A DNA stretch of 64,000 bases from Cyprinodon diabolis (taxonomy: Eukaryota > Chordata > Actinopteri > Cyprinodontiformes > Cyprinodontidae): contig CM060069.1 of the NCBI GenBank assembly GCA_030533445.1, positions 6,487,924-6,551,923 on the forward strand, written 5' to 3'. This document shows, one piece after another, positions 20,886 to 32,448 of the stretch. The notes below the pieces were generated by a model, which did not search any database, was not told the origin of the DNA, and was given only the letters and a program-made list of their open reading frames with translations. Every line of letters starts with the position of its first letter. Position 1 is the first letter of the stretch. Made by a program: the position numbers and the translations under genes.

Positions 20886-21200
20886 AAAAATAAGGCACAT
20901 TTTGTTAAAGTTAATGTATTCGCCTTGAATTTCAGCAGGTTAGTAAGACCTGTCAACAAAAAAAGTATTTTTATTTTTAAAATAAGATTAATGTTAAACA
21001 TATTGAGCTTATAGTTGCAGAACAGTGGATTTAATAATGTGAAAACAGGCCCACATGCCGACAATCATTGGTTATTTCTAATGTCATCAATGCTCCAAAT
21101 TCATGTCAGCCTCTTTCTGCGGTACTTGGATTCTTGGTTTGATAGAATTTCATGAAAAAAGCCAACACTAATGAACTGTTTTACAGAGAACTGTCACTTA
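20855..21200 (-). repeat. Dispersed repeat, inverted partner of 31945-32260
   Basis: Read on the minus strand, it aligns by eye along most of its length with the plus strand at 31945-32260. Shared blocks include GTGGGCCTGTTTTCACATTA, CAAGTAC-GCAGAAAGA and GACAGGTCTTAC. It has no coding capacity that I recognise. Confidence 0.6.
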
Positions 21201-21859
21201 TATATGTTGTTTTTATGCAGTTAACCAAATTTTTTTAATCTATTCATCTTCTTATAACAAGATTTTCATGCTTTACAACTATCATTTAAATACTTCAAAC
21301 ATTTATTCAATGTCAGAAAAGGTTATTTAAGTCAAGTAATGACTCAATAAGGTATTTCCAAGACTCTTCACTCATCAAAACTCTCTAAATTGTATTAAAA
21401 GACATTATCTCTCACTTAAATGTATCTCTGTCGATGGTTTTGACTTGTATTAAGTGTGAAAAGAGGTTTTGACTTCAAATGAGAGAAATATATTTGATAA
21501 GATTTTATTTTTCCAGTGTACCCACCTGTTCTCCTGAATAAACACCTCAAAGTTCATCCATTCATAAACTTTAAAAAATCTTCCAGCACTTTATAAGTTA
21601 GAATGAGAGCAGCTGGCATCATGTATTAGATCAACTGCTGTTTTCCTGGAGTTTGGTGGTGATGAGCACTTAGTACATGTAAAGAAGACTCACATGAATT
21701 TGAACACGACAGTAAATGTATCATTTTAAAGCTAAGTTTAAATAACAATGCAGGTCGAGAACAGTGAATTCATCACCGTGAAACACTTTTATTTTTCTGT
21801 TAATCATTCCTTCTCTGGTTTTTTTCTCCGTGTTTGAATCTCTCCACATCGCTCTCTGT

Positions 21860-22080
21860 CCTGGGAGACAAAGCTCAGGGTCAGAGAAGGTCGATTCTAC
21901 TGTAGGCATCTGCTAATTGTCCCGGCGGGCCGGCCCGTCCCAGTCCTACAATACCTCTGGCTCTGTAGGTGTCTGTAGCTGGGAGCGACCTGGCAGCTGT
22001 CACATTCAGGAACATTTACACCCCCACCCCCCCTCTTTAAAACCTGCTGTATCCCTGGGATGCTGTGTGGACTAAAAGCT
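21860..22080. other. Isolated GC-rich patch, possible conserved non-coding element
   Basis: A GC-rich segment, including a near-palindrome (GGCGGGCCGGCCCGTC) at about 21922-21937 and a C-rich run at 22020-22032, stands out in AT-rich surroundings. No open frame or repeat family is recognised. It lies about 5 kb upstream of the homeobox gene. Confidence 0.25.
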
Positions 22081-22859
22081 GAGGCACAGAGATGTTTAGT
22101 TGTAGTTAACCCTTTATTGGGCAAGTTATCGTTTTTGATCACTTGCATCCCCATTACAAATGGAGTCCCCTCCCTCAGTGAGGTCTAGAAGCAGAAGATC
22201 TATATCCAGCCATTCAGCAAAGATACTGCTACATGGCTGTACATCTTATTTTGGCATTTGAACAAATAGATGAGCCCTTGAATGATATATTACCTACTGT
22301 AAAATTATTTGGAGAAAAGAGGTTAACAAGAAAAAAAGGTAAAAAGCTAATGGAAACTTAAAAAGTTAATCAGCCTAGTTAACAATTATATTTAGGTTTA
22401 TAAACTAAAAATCTAAAAAGTTTTTCACTCTCAGAGTGTTTTTCATGAATTTCTTATAGAAGCTCTTTTGTTTTGTTTTTTTATATATTCGAGCAATTTG
22501 GCGTTTCTTGTTATTACATTGACATTAATTTTTGACATCAAAATATCCATGTTTTTTTAAGGTTACATAGGTGATAAGGTCTTCTCCTGGATTTCAATAA
22601 CACTATTGGCTTGAAATTTTGATTTTCAAAATATTTCACTGAGTGCCCTAGGAAGGATTAATGGAGTTGCTGGTTAAAGGCATTGAAGTGCTTTGCAGAG
22701 ATATTCACATCCTGAGCATTTGCAAATTTCTCTGTATTTTATTGGGATCTTATATAAAATATGAACTCAAGGTCCTGCATTTATGTGATACAGAATAAAA
22801 AGCAGTAATTAGCTTCAGATTGTTTTTGTAATAGTCACAGTAGTTTAGTCATAGTAAAA

Positions 22860-23140
22860 GCTGAGCCCAAAGTTATCAAGGAGAGAAACAGGACTAAACA
22901 CTGAAAACAGCTCCAGCTCTTTCATTTATAATCAAAGGCCTTGATAGCACAGGTGATTTTTCAATGCAAGATGGTGTCACGGTCAAACAGAGTGATGAGA
23001 AGTGGTATCTATGTCCTCCAGCAGCCTAAACTTATAGCAGCATAACTATAGACATAGCTCAGGATAAGCTGAGTCACTCTAACAACAAGCTTTATCAAAA
23101 ATGGAAATATTTAAGCCTAATCTTAAAGGGTAATTCTGCT
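22860..23140 (+). repeat. Dispersed repeat R1, internal part
   Basis: Segments such as TATCTATGTCCTCCAGCAGC and TATAGCAGCATAACTATAGA are shared with the longer R1 copy at 38320-39780. This copy has only the middle of the repeat and many differences. Confidence 0.6.
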
Positions 23141-23473
23141 ACAATTTATCTCTTTCACCAGCTAAAATTGAATTAAATAATTTGAATCTGTCAACAGTAA
23201 CAATAAATAAAAAAATTTATGAAAATGAACAGATAATACAGTAGTTAGACATAGCATTTAGACCATGCTATGAGAGAATGATTTTATTTTATTTTTTAAC
23301 TCATGAAACAGGCCTGGACTAAAAGGATGGCACCCTTAACTTGAAAACGCAGCCAAATACATGATGTGACAATAGACAGAAAGAAAACAGGGACTGTTTG
23401 TGTTCCTATGTTTACAAAAATAGTAAGAATGCAGCAGGACTCATGTTCTCTTGTGAAAACTTTGGTATTATAC

Positions 23474-23476
<3 letters not shown>

Positions 23477-23514
<38 letters not shown>
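23477..23514. repeat. Poly(A) tract, about 38 nt
   Basis: An uninterrupted A run. No retroelement 3' end is recognised immediately upstream on either strand, so it is best described as a simple repeat. Confidence 0.9.
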
Positions 23515-23518
<4 letters not shown>

Positions 23519-25126
23519 CCAAGTTAAAGACTTGGTTATTAAAGATCTAATAATCTATTCACAAAAACATTTTTTTTTATCTTGTTCTGAGATCAATGTA
23601 CTAAGAAAGAGCAGATGCCATTAGATTCTACTCATGAATGTAATAATCTGCCACTGCAGTTAGACTTTTTGTTTAAGGAATATTTAAAATTAATAAGTGT
23701 ACTTGCTTTAATGCACTGGTTGATTATTGCATATATTTTTAATAGAATTTTTTCAAGATAAGATTATTAATCTAATCTTATTTTGCCTAGTATTTTACTC
23801 TCAAAGCAAGAACCAAGATCCTTTTTTAGTCTCAATAAGTGTGTAGAACTTTTAGACGGATACATTTTGCAGTATATTGCTCTAGCTCTATGTTTTAAGT
23901 CTTGGTCCCTGGGTCACTGTCTCTCCTTGGCATGTTTGATGTATTCCTTGATGCTGTTTGATCACCAATATTCTCCCCAAAAACCTCAGAGTTCTTCAGA
24001 GAGAGGGTGGATTATTTTGCAAACAGGTAAACTTTATAGGATGGACCTCTAAAGGCTGCGTTTGATTTTAACCCACAGGTCACAGGTTTGCAGGCCGTGA
24101 TCCGGATCTGGACCAGCTGCTGGATAATCCGGACCCAACATGATTTAAAACATTTATAAATTACCGCATGTTGTTCAACTGTAGTGTAAAACTCAGGTGT
24201 TTTATAAAATATGTGAATCAGGAAATTGTCTATATACCAAACTGAACAATTGTTGTTCTCTACTTCAAAAAACACTTTAGATTTAAAATTTTTTTTTTTT
24301 TTTAGATGCTTTTATTTAAAAAGTCAATGTATAACATGGATGCATAAAAACCTCGTTTTATTTCAGTGTTAAATTCTGTTTAAAGTAACAGATTATAATT
24401 AAAAATGTCTCCGGATCTTTACTGGTTGTTGATTTACTTTATTCGGACCCCGCTGGTTTTTAATTGGTGACCCCTCATTAGAGCCTGTGGAGTCACATGA
24501 GGATTAGAGGGTCTCCAATTATTTTTATGGTTTGAATTTTGTTCCCTAATAATTGCAAAGAAAATGTTTTGTTAATTATTATTAGAAAAAAATGCAAACC
24601 TTTCCAGGATTGCATTTTTAAAATTCATTTTACAAAATCTGGGTTTTTTTCTCCTTTTGTTTTATGTATAGTTTAATTTATTTCTAGCAACAATAATGGA
24701 ACAAAAATGACTCCATTGTCTATTTGAAAAAGGTATTTTTATCCTCAGCTACCACAGTATACATGTCAGATTAAATAAAACCACTTATACTTCAGCAGTA
24801 GTATCAAGGTGTTACTTTATTGTATCTCTTATACTATATCCGTTGGTTGTGCTGTTCTTTTTACATTTCTTTGCAGGTGATGAAGCAGACTGAAGATGTT
24901 TTATCATTGTCTTGCCTTTATCTCCTCTTTCATCTTTTCTCCTTTTTTTCTGTTTTTCCTTTCCTGATCTACTTACATTGCAGTGTCCATATAATTTTTA
25001 ATACTCCCTGCATGAATTATAATAAAGCTATTTATATGCATAAATCAAGCGGAACACTATGGCGATAGCCGTACTGCTCCACCTGGGAAAGTAAAATCTG
25101 TTGGGCTCTTTTTTCCATCAAGACAA

Positions 25127-26435
25127 CAGAGGCGTAGCCAGAAATGTTTTAAGGGTGGCCAGGCAATAACCAATGTACACTGAGGGGAGGCCAAAAGTAG
25201 ATAGGTGCCAGAACCTCAGGTTTAAACTGTTACTACAGGAAAATTAATGAGCACAACATCCATATTTTCTAAATAAAGACAACCTATACTGTCATGATGG
25301 CTTTCTGATAAACCCATATGCAGAACACACCACGGAGTCAGGGGTAAAAGTTCAACAGTTTATTAAAGGCACACACAGAGAAATATGAACTGGTTCTGGT
25401 ACAGGTCCGGGACTGGAATCACTGATATCTGCAGAGATGGATAGTTTGATTAGCCAAGCAGTTTAGATGGCTTGTCGAGTGTGTTAATTTAGAATGTACC
25501 TTGGAGAGGTTCTGGCAGATCCTTTGAGAGGGGGGGAACCGGTTGGGTCCAGGGACTATGGATTCAGCAGGGAGCTCAGCAGCAGCAGCGTCTAGCTTCT
25601 GACACGTGAGTTTCTAACCTTAACTTGGTTTCCTAGCGCTTCCTTGAGAGCTGTAGGAGGAATCCAGACTGATATCTTATGGTTTGGCTTCCTTGGGCAA
25701 GCAGGCAGGTTTCCAGGCAAAGCTCATCCAGAGCTTCTGGGTTTCCTGTGAGCAAAGAAGACAAAGGCAGGTTAGAATCTAGTTTCTCTCTAGAGCCAAC
25801 TAAGATTCTCTAAAAAATGACAGAGGCTCAGGTTTGCTAACCAAACTTGGTCAACACTGCGGCGTTGAAGGAAGGTCTGGCTGCTGCTTATATAGGAAGG
25901 TCTCCTGATGGGCTGATGAGCTTCAGGTGTGCTGGAGGGCTCCAGCCCAGGAGACCCACAGCGCACCCTGCTGGAGACAGGTGGTGATTCTCCAGATCCT
26001 AACATATACTTTCCTACAGCCTTTGTTAACAAATAGACAAGTATATTTAAATATCTATGCTTCCTAAATAAAAGGTATAGTAGATACAATTCCTTTAGGT
26101 GTGAGTTCTGGGGCGAAAATCTTTTCCATTATCATCACTTACCTATTTTTATCAATAATCATTCTGCCAAAAATTTATATTTACAAGTACTAATATCTAC
26201 ATAAATTAAATATTTAATACATGTTTATTAAACCAGTTATCTATGATTTCACCGAATACTCCTATATGACTTGCAGAGAACATTATTTTCTCTTTACCCC
26301 ATATAAGTAAATATGTAGTTCTGACTGTTGCCACCATCTGTATTAGCAAAATGGTAGGGGTGGCCACAGGGGTGGCCAATGATTGGCTAAGGGTGGCCAT
26401 GGCCACCACTGGCCCCCCATTTAGCTCCGCCCCTG
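25127..26435. mobile_element. Non-autonomous hAT element split by a solo LTR
   Basis: The left end CAGAGGCGTAGC and the right end (reverse) CAGGGGCGGAGC are inverted. The octamer CAAGACAA is duplicated exactly at 25119-25126 and 26436-26443. Removing the LTR insertion at 25290-26004 leaves an element of about 590 bp rich in GGTGGCCA motifs and without coding sequence. Confidence 0.85.
25290..26004 (-). mobile_element. Solo LTR of a Gypsy-type retrotransposon
   Basis: The plus strand starts TGTCATGATGG and ends AGATCCTAACA, that is TG...CA ends on either strand. The pentamer TATAC is duplicated exactly at 25285-25289 and 26005-26009. Long blocks match the LTRs of the Gypsy element at 44070-48338, such as GCTGGAGGGCTCCAGCCCAG. 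Orientation follows from that full element. A solo LTR marks an older full insertion collapsed by recombination. Confidence 0.9.
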
Positions 26436-26585
26436 CAAGACAATTATTCTTACTGCCAAACTGTCAGACAGGACACTGAGAAAAGAAAAGAAAGAAGAAA
26501 AAGGTTAAACATAGTGATCATTAATGAAATGTAGGTCATAAAGTTGTCTTTGGTTTCCCCACACTGCTCACAAACAGAACAAATG

Positions 26586-26611
26586 CCCCCCCCCCCCCCC
26601 CCCCCCCCCCC
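26586..26611. repeat. Poly(C) tract, 26 nt
   Basis: An uninterrupted C run about 370 bp upstream of the homeobox gene start. Long C/G runs are prone to length change and to sequencing error, so the exact length is uncertain. Confidence 0.9.
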
Positions 26612-26834
26612 ACTGGGTCTATACATTAGCATCACAGCAAACCTTCACGTGTCTCATGAGCGTAAAATCTCCCATTTGCAAATAATGACAAGTCTTCGTA
26701 CAATAAGTAACACCAATGGAATGAAAGAGGGCCCATTTTGACCAGATGCCACTTAATAATTAACGGGATTGGGGCCCCTGATCCTCCTCATTTCCATTCT
26801 GAAGGGCCGGCACGGGGATCCCTCATGGCCGGAA

Positions 26835-26950
26835 CGTGTCTGCAGCTCAAAGCAAAGGGGACAATTGTTCCTATGAGACAAATGACTTTATTTAGAATTG
26901 TAAAAGCAAATCTGAAAGGGAGCGATTGGATCTGCTGTCTATATATAGAC
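26835..26950 (+). promoter_or_regulatory. pnx: Homeobox gene promoter: TATA box, SOX-like palindrome, TCF-like sites
   Basis: CTATATATAG at 26939-26948 is a good TATA box, only about 35 bp before the ATG at 26982, implying a very short 5' leader. Upstream is an AGCTCAAAGCAAAGG stretch with two CAAAG cores (TCF/LEF-like), followed at once by a palindromic GGACAATTGTTCC, two facing SOX-type ACAAT sites. Function is inferred from motifs only. Confidence 0.5.
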
Positions 26951-26981
26951 TGAGGAGGGGCGCGGAAGTTCAGGAGCAAAC

Positions 26982-27601
26982 ATGCAGCCAGTTGCAGCCA
27001 AATTACCGAAGGTCCAAAGAGCTTCTTTCTCTGTGGAGGATATTTTGGATCCGTCTAAGTTTAACAGGACGTTTATTTCTGCTGGGGAGGAATCAGACAC
27101 AGGTAAAAAAGAAAAAAAGCAAAAAAAATCTAGTTTAATCTTTTTAATTTTATTCTAAATTCAATTGTTTATATTTTAGAAAATCGTGATCTAAATGATG
27201 GAGATGGAAAGACTGAGGAGTCGGTGCGTAACAGGCAGAGGGGGAAGTCCTCACCGCCCCAGAAGGAGAAGAGCCGTCGGATCCGCACCGCCTTCACTCT
27301 GGAGCAGCTGCAGGTTCTGGAGCGCAGCTTCCAGAGGAGCCACTACCTGTCGGTGCTGGAGCGACACACCATCGCCGCGGCCCTCCGCCTGTCCGAGACT
27401 CAGGTCAAGATCTGGTTCCAGAACAGGCGCACCAAGTGGAAGAAGGAGCAGCTGACTGTGCAGCGAGCTTTTACACCGGCGCTCCCGCCCCTGTCCTCTT
27501 CCTGCAGGCCCCTGTGCGGGCCCCTGTACGGCCTGCAAGGCCCTCCGCTCCGGCTGCTTCCCACTGTGCCTCTCATGCCCTACAGATGCTGCTATACCTG
27601 A
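26982..27601 (+). CDS. pnx: NK/Not-like homeodomain protein, probably Pnx
   Basis: Two exons, 26982-27102 and 27180-27601, with a 77-bp GT-AG intron in phase 1, encode 180 residues. Residues 16-24 (FSVEDILDP) match an Eh1-type repressor motif that recruits Groucho/TLE in NK-class homeoproteins. The homeodomain is at about 72-131, with helix 3 reading [15 protein letters not shown]. Homeodomain positions Q50 and N51 are Q121 and N122, so a TAAT-type target is expected. The Pro/Leu-rich tail ends in cysteines (RCCYT). The combination of a short protein, an N-terminal Eh1 and this homeodomain ([16 protein letters not shown]) is closest, from memory, to fish pnx, a neural-plate repressor. Noto, Vent/Vox and Bsx are less likely. 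The homeobox assignment is firm; the symbol is moderate. Confidence 0.85.
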
Positions 27602-27902
27602 TGCGTAAAAGCGCGCAAAACGGACCAAAAACAAACTCAGTCACCAAACTGAGTAGAAAATATTTGAAAATGAAACATTTTCTAATTTATTTCGTTTACT
27701 TTTTTGTGAGACATTTTTTTAACTGACTTAATTGTGTCCTTTACCGATTAAAAGCAGAATTTAAGGAACTGAAGGTATGATCAGTTTAAATACACGCTAC
27801 CAAGAGTATTTTATATTTTTGTATTTATTTTAGATATGTGCAGCATTCAACTCTACTTAAAGCCTCGATCTAATTCTAAGGAGAAATTCCAGATTGGTTT
27901 CT

Positions 27903-27908
27903 AATAAA
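27903..27908 (+). terminator. pnx: Candidate poly(A) signal of the homeobox gene
   Basis: AATAAA about 300 bp after the stop codon. An ATTAAA also occurs near 27746 and further AATAAA hexamers lie near 28175 and 28193, so the 3' end used is uncertain. Confidence 0.4.
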
Positions 27909-28126
27909 ATGAGAAGAAAATCAGAGACCAGGTTTGTTTTTTTTATATCCCAAAGTTTGCGACATAAACGCTGTTGATTGAAATATTTAAGGACTATGTG
28001 TCGCATATATTATGAAACGCTTTCCCTCCTGACACGTAAATATTTTTTTGTTCAAATTTAGGGAAAAATTACCCCATAAAGTCTAAATGTCACAGAAACC
28101 TTCCTCATAAAAACATCTATTCTCAA

Positions 28127-28161
28127 GCACAGTGTGCTTCTGAACCCAAAGCACACTGTGC
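28127..28161. promoter_or_regulatory. Perfect 13-bp hairpin, 9-nt loop, downstream of homeobox gene
   Basis: GCACAGTGTGCTT (28127-28139) and AAGCACACTGTGC (28149-28161) are exact reverse complements separated by 9 nt. The hairpin lies about 530 bp after the stop codon and shortly before two AATAAA hexamers. It could be in a long 3' UTR or simply intergenic. The stem is too short for a typical microRNA precursor unless flanking pairing extends it. Confidence 0.6.
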
Positions 28162-28455
28162 CATAGAAGAAGAATAAATATTTCCAGGAATGAATAAAAT
28201 CTGAAATGTGAGTATTCATTTTTCACCTTATGTGATAAAATACAGAACCTGTTTTCAGTGCAGCTGCCTCAGCAAAAATGGTTTGACTGCCAGCTTAGGA
28301 TATCTGGACATCTCTAGGGTCAGAAAGCTGTTTTCTGCAGTCAACAATAATCACATCAGATGGAGCTTGGTGGTTATTTCAAGTTGTGCATTTTGGCTCT
28401 GTGATTATTTGAAGACAGAAGAGCCTTCCTGCCTATAGCAAATTCATTTATATGA

Positions 28456-28510
28456 CCAATGGCGGTTCTAGACAGGGGCCACCAGGGGCCTGTGCCCCTG
28501 TAGAACTAGT
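28456..28510. repeat. hAT-like terminal fragment
   Basis: CAATGGCGGTTCTAGACAGG followed by GGGGCC-rich sequence resembles the left end of a fish hAT element that I know from dispersed copies. No matching right end was found. Confidence 0.4.
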
Positions 28511-28589
28511 CCTGTCTGCTTTTATGGCCCCTGTACTGAAAACACACACAACAAAATTGATGTTATTACACTATGATTACACCCATCCC

Positions 28590-28968
28590 CTACATAGCGA
28601 ATTCCAGTTTCTACCCTCTGGTTCCTGTTTGAAATATCCACCAGCTCAGACAAATCAATCCAAACACTCCTTTATTCCCTCTGCTGTTCAGCTGCTAAAC
28701 TCTGCTAAACTCTACTAGGAAAAGCAGATAGTCACATGTTGGATGCATATAGGCCTACACTGCACGCACTGCACATATTTATCTATTTATTTTATTTTTT
28801 TCTCTTTTATCGACCTTACTTTTATTTTTTTTATATTTTATGTGTTTCTTGTGTTTATTTTTTATTTGTGAAATGTGAATGTGTGTGTGAAAAGTGTACT
28901 ACTACTGCACAAAAATTGCCCTTACTTGGACAAATAAAACCTACTGAACTGAACTATAAAAAGTGTAA
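28590..28968 (+). mobile_element. LINE 3' end
   Basis: A short frame ending in SFIPSAVQLLNS and a stop is typical of the last residues of fish L2/Rex-like ORF2. It is followed by a T-rich 3' UTR with GCACTGCACATATTTATC and AATAAA, ending in a short repeat (GAACTGAACT). Only the extreme 3' end is present, as expected from 5' truncation. Confidence 0.55.
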
Positions 28969-28969
28969 C

Positions 28970-31855
28970 ATTTAGCTGTTCATTCAAACTAATGTATGTT
29001 ACTCTAAATTAGATCAAGTTACTGATTTGATTGTGTAACTCATTGTTTTTGAGACATCAAGTTTGATTTAACCTAAAATAAATACACCTACAAAGGACCC
29101 CAAACAAACTTTCTGATTTATCTCAATATGTATATAATTAATATTGACATACAAGTACTTTTTGTTTTTGTTTGAGTCACATGTGAACTGGGCTTTGTGC
29201 GCAGTCAGAGCACCTCATCAAGTCTGTTGAAAAACACCATCATGTTTTTTCCCCGGGTCCGTTAATTCGAGTGCAGGTAACTTAACTAAGATGGAGTGTT
29301 ATAAAAAAAATTCTGGACAACAAAGCTTCGATTTGCCTTTGCAAAGGGAGAGGAGCATCAGCAGCACGCATCTGCAAACAGCAACATGAACCCCCTTCCA
29401 AAACCCCGGCTCTTTTTATTATCTTCATAGGGCACATCTTAGCTTCATAGGGAACATCTTACAGTTTCACACAGACAGTCCCACAGAGTGATCATACTCC
29501 CTACATTCCTATCTCCCTGTATGGAGTTGCTTCCTGCCTTTTTGCTCCTCTGTTAATCAGCTTTTTCTGTGTGTGTGTCGGTGCAAGGTCATTCTCAGCC
29601 TTCCCATCTGCACCTGTTGTTTTCTACACTCTGTTCTGTAAATCTGCCCTGATACATATGAACAATAAGTTTTGCTGCAGCTTTAACTTAGCTCTTTACT
29701 TCTTTTAGCTTAAACATGTATATATAGCTTCAATTCCAAGTCCCAAACCATGAGAGAGCGCCTTTTTCGTCGTCTCTACATCCTGGGTGGATTTCACCCA
29801 TAAATAAGCACAAGTAGCAAAGCAGTTGCATATAATCAACATTATAGCTGGCATGTTAACTAGTTAATATTAGCTAGCTGACCTCTGAGAGGGTTCATGC
29901 ATTTACTGATAACATTATGACAATGAATTGCTAAAGTTAGCTAGCCAAAAGCCCTCGCTAGTTCGCCAGGGCTTCATCCAGAGCTAAACAAACATTTCTT
30001 GAAGGCTCAGTGTGGAGTTTAGATGGAGTTAAATGTTGGATCCCCGGCCGTCACTGGCAGGGCGGGCCTCCATGTTATAAAGAGCAGGAGGGCTGATGTG
30101 GTGAGCGTGTTGGCGACAGATGCTAACTGCTAGCGCTTGCTAAGGTTAATTAACGTCAATTTACACCACCTGGATTTACACCATTTAAGGCTATATTAAC
30201 AATAAATATATTTAAAGTAATCTGTTGGCCAGGTGTTTTTTAATAAGAGTTTGTTAGATGTGATGGAAATTATTTTTGAAGTTAAGTCAAATGAAATGTG
30301 AAAATCATCAATTGGTTATATTTTAAGTAACTAACTGGTGTCAATAAAAACATTAATTCATGTTAATATTGTTAAAAGTAAGTACATTAGGTTGGTTCAA
30401 TGTTAATATATTACTTTGGTTCATCAACTGAAATGTTCAGAAAATCATCTGGAACAGATTTAAAGTTGGGTCAAGTGCAGTATTATTGTTTATAACATAA
30501 AATAATCAGGTCATAACAAGTGATTAAATTCAGATTCTGCGATCTCAAGCATTTTAGATGTGATATCTGGACATCATTTCTTTTATTCGAGCAAGGTTTT
30601 ACTTTTTCCAGTGTAGCAGATGCAAATGTTTGTTTTTTTTAATACTTTTTTTAGATCTGTTTTTTCAGTGTTACTAAATCAATTTCTAATGATCATATGC
30701 AATGAAAAAAAGTTTGGTCTGATCTGATCTTTTACTGATTTGTACCTTCAGTAGGAGCCAATTATTTTTTGTTGATAATAAACAAAGTTTTTTATTATTG
30801 TGGATAATCTAGCTAAGTTTATTTTACTTTACTGTTTGATATCTGTTATGAGAATAAGTTTTCTTTTGTCATTTATTTATGTTCCTTTGTTTCTGGTTAG
30901 TTATGATTAATTTGGGTGAATAATTTTTATAAATAGGCTGTCAATGGTAGGACCAGCATGCATCTGGGTGGGCGTATGTTTTTTTTTACCAGTGCAAGAG
31001 AAGCATGGAGGAAATCTGTGTCCCTTCCTGTTTGCCTGCCTGAGCAGAACTAAACTAAGAAAACTGAATTTTTTATTTTGCCTGTGTAAACGACTTGTCC
31101 ATGGTGCATCTATGGCCTTATTGGAATTTTTTGTGTGTCATCAAAGCTGATCAGCAACTCCTTGGAACAATTTAATATTTTGCTTGAACAATAAACTTTA
31201 ACAATTATTTAGAAATTGCAAGCAGCTTTAGCTTCTCCTGTACAGAGAAATGATCACAGTTTTTATTTAGATCAAGTGTGAAACCTGGGCTTTATGGTTC
31301 ATTTATAATAATAAACACCCTCGTCCTGTTTTTTTGTGTGTGATATCTTTTCTTATAGAACCACCACTGTAAACAATAACTCATTTAACTCAACATTTAA
31401 TTTCCCTCTGGGATCATGGAAGTATGTTTTAGTTTGATTGTTTAAATATGATGTGAAATATACTGTGATATCCACAGTTTTTTCCTTATTCAGGTAACAT
31501 TTTGTGAATTTAGGAGCATTTTAAAATACCCAAAATGTTATTTCTAGATGTTTAATCATTTTTATGCCATTTCTTTCTTTTTCTTTTTTTTATTACCATT
31601 GCCCATTGTCTTTTCTTTATGAGAAATAGATCAACAAGAAAGCTACATAAATTTGACTTAAAAGAACTTATCAGCCTCTTAATTAACCCCTTACATGCCT
31701 AAATGAAGATATTTAACGATAACATTACGTTTCTGTTGTCAGTTTTTCCAATAAATATTTTTTGCTTCCTGAATTAACATATATATTTATTTATGTATAA
31801 GAAAATAAAAAATAAAGATATTCAATATACAATAAATCTAAAGATAAAAGGAATA
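28970..31855. other. Intergenic, no gene recognised
   Basis: The sequence is AT-rich. A segment at about 29,700-30,140 is less AT-rich and contains GCTAGC-type motifs, but has no splice-flanked coding exon. Segments near 28,980-29,080 and 30,300-30,616 are AT-rich, probably transposon-derived. ORFs such as 30944-31150 show no family resemblance. Confidence 0.35.
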
Positions 31856-31859
31856 CATT

Positions 31860-31960
31860 CAATTTAGTTTTATTTATATAGCACCAATTCACAACACATT
31901 TAATCTCAAGGCACTTTATAATTCACCAGTTCACCATAGTAATTGACAGTTCATAATAAA
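31860..31960 (+). repeat. Dispersed repeat R1, left end only
   Basis: It contains the R1 head: TTTTATTTATATAGCACC, then TCACAACACATTTAATC and CAAGGCACTTTATA. The copy stops after about 100 bp. Confidence 0.65.
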
Positions 31961-32260
31961 ACTGTTCATTAGTGTTGGCTATTTTTCATGCAGTTTTATC
32001 AAACCAAGCATCCAAGTACTGCAGAAAGAAGCTGACGTGGATTTGGATCATTGATGACTCTAGAAATAACCAATAATTGTCCAGGTGTGGGCCTGTTTTC
32101 ACATTATTTCATCCATTGTACTGCAACTATAGGCTCAGTGTGTTCAACATCAACCTTATTGAATGAAAATACTATTTTTATAAGACAGGTCTTACAAACC
32201 TCCTCAAATTCAAGACAAATACATTCACTTCGAGAAAAACCTAAGTAAGTAAATTTTTAT
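31945..32260 (+). repeat. Dispersed repeat, inverted partner of 20855-21200
   Basis: It shares ordered blocks with the minus strand of 20855-21200, including GTGGGCCTGTTTTCACATTA and a final AACCTAAGTAAGT. Together the copies form a diverged inverted pair about 11 kb apart on either side of the homeobox gene. Confidence 0.6.
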
Positions 32261-32448
32261 TAAAATAACAAAAAGATAATACAGTCAAATTATGCACAAA
32301 AACATAAAAATCTATGTACAAAGGGAGTGGAAAAAAGCAGCCGCTTATTCATTTAATCCTGAATGAGCATATGTTACATATACAATAACACAAAACACAC
32401 GAAGGATCATCGTAAAAAATAAATAATATTAATATAATCAGTAGTATC

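Noticed and set aside
21897..22154. Minus-strand 85-codon ORF over the GC-rich patch
   Set aside because: No domain, no splice context. It is more likely open by composition.
27251..27634. Minus-strand 127-codon ORF over the homeobox exon
   Set aside because: It is the GC-rich shadow of the homeodomain frame.
28736..28975. Tyr/Phe-rich ORF as a membrane protein
   Set aside because: It is the T-rich 3' UTR of a LINE read in frame.
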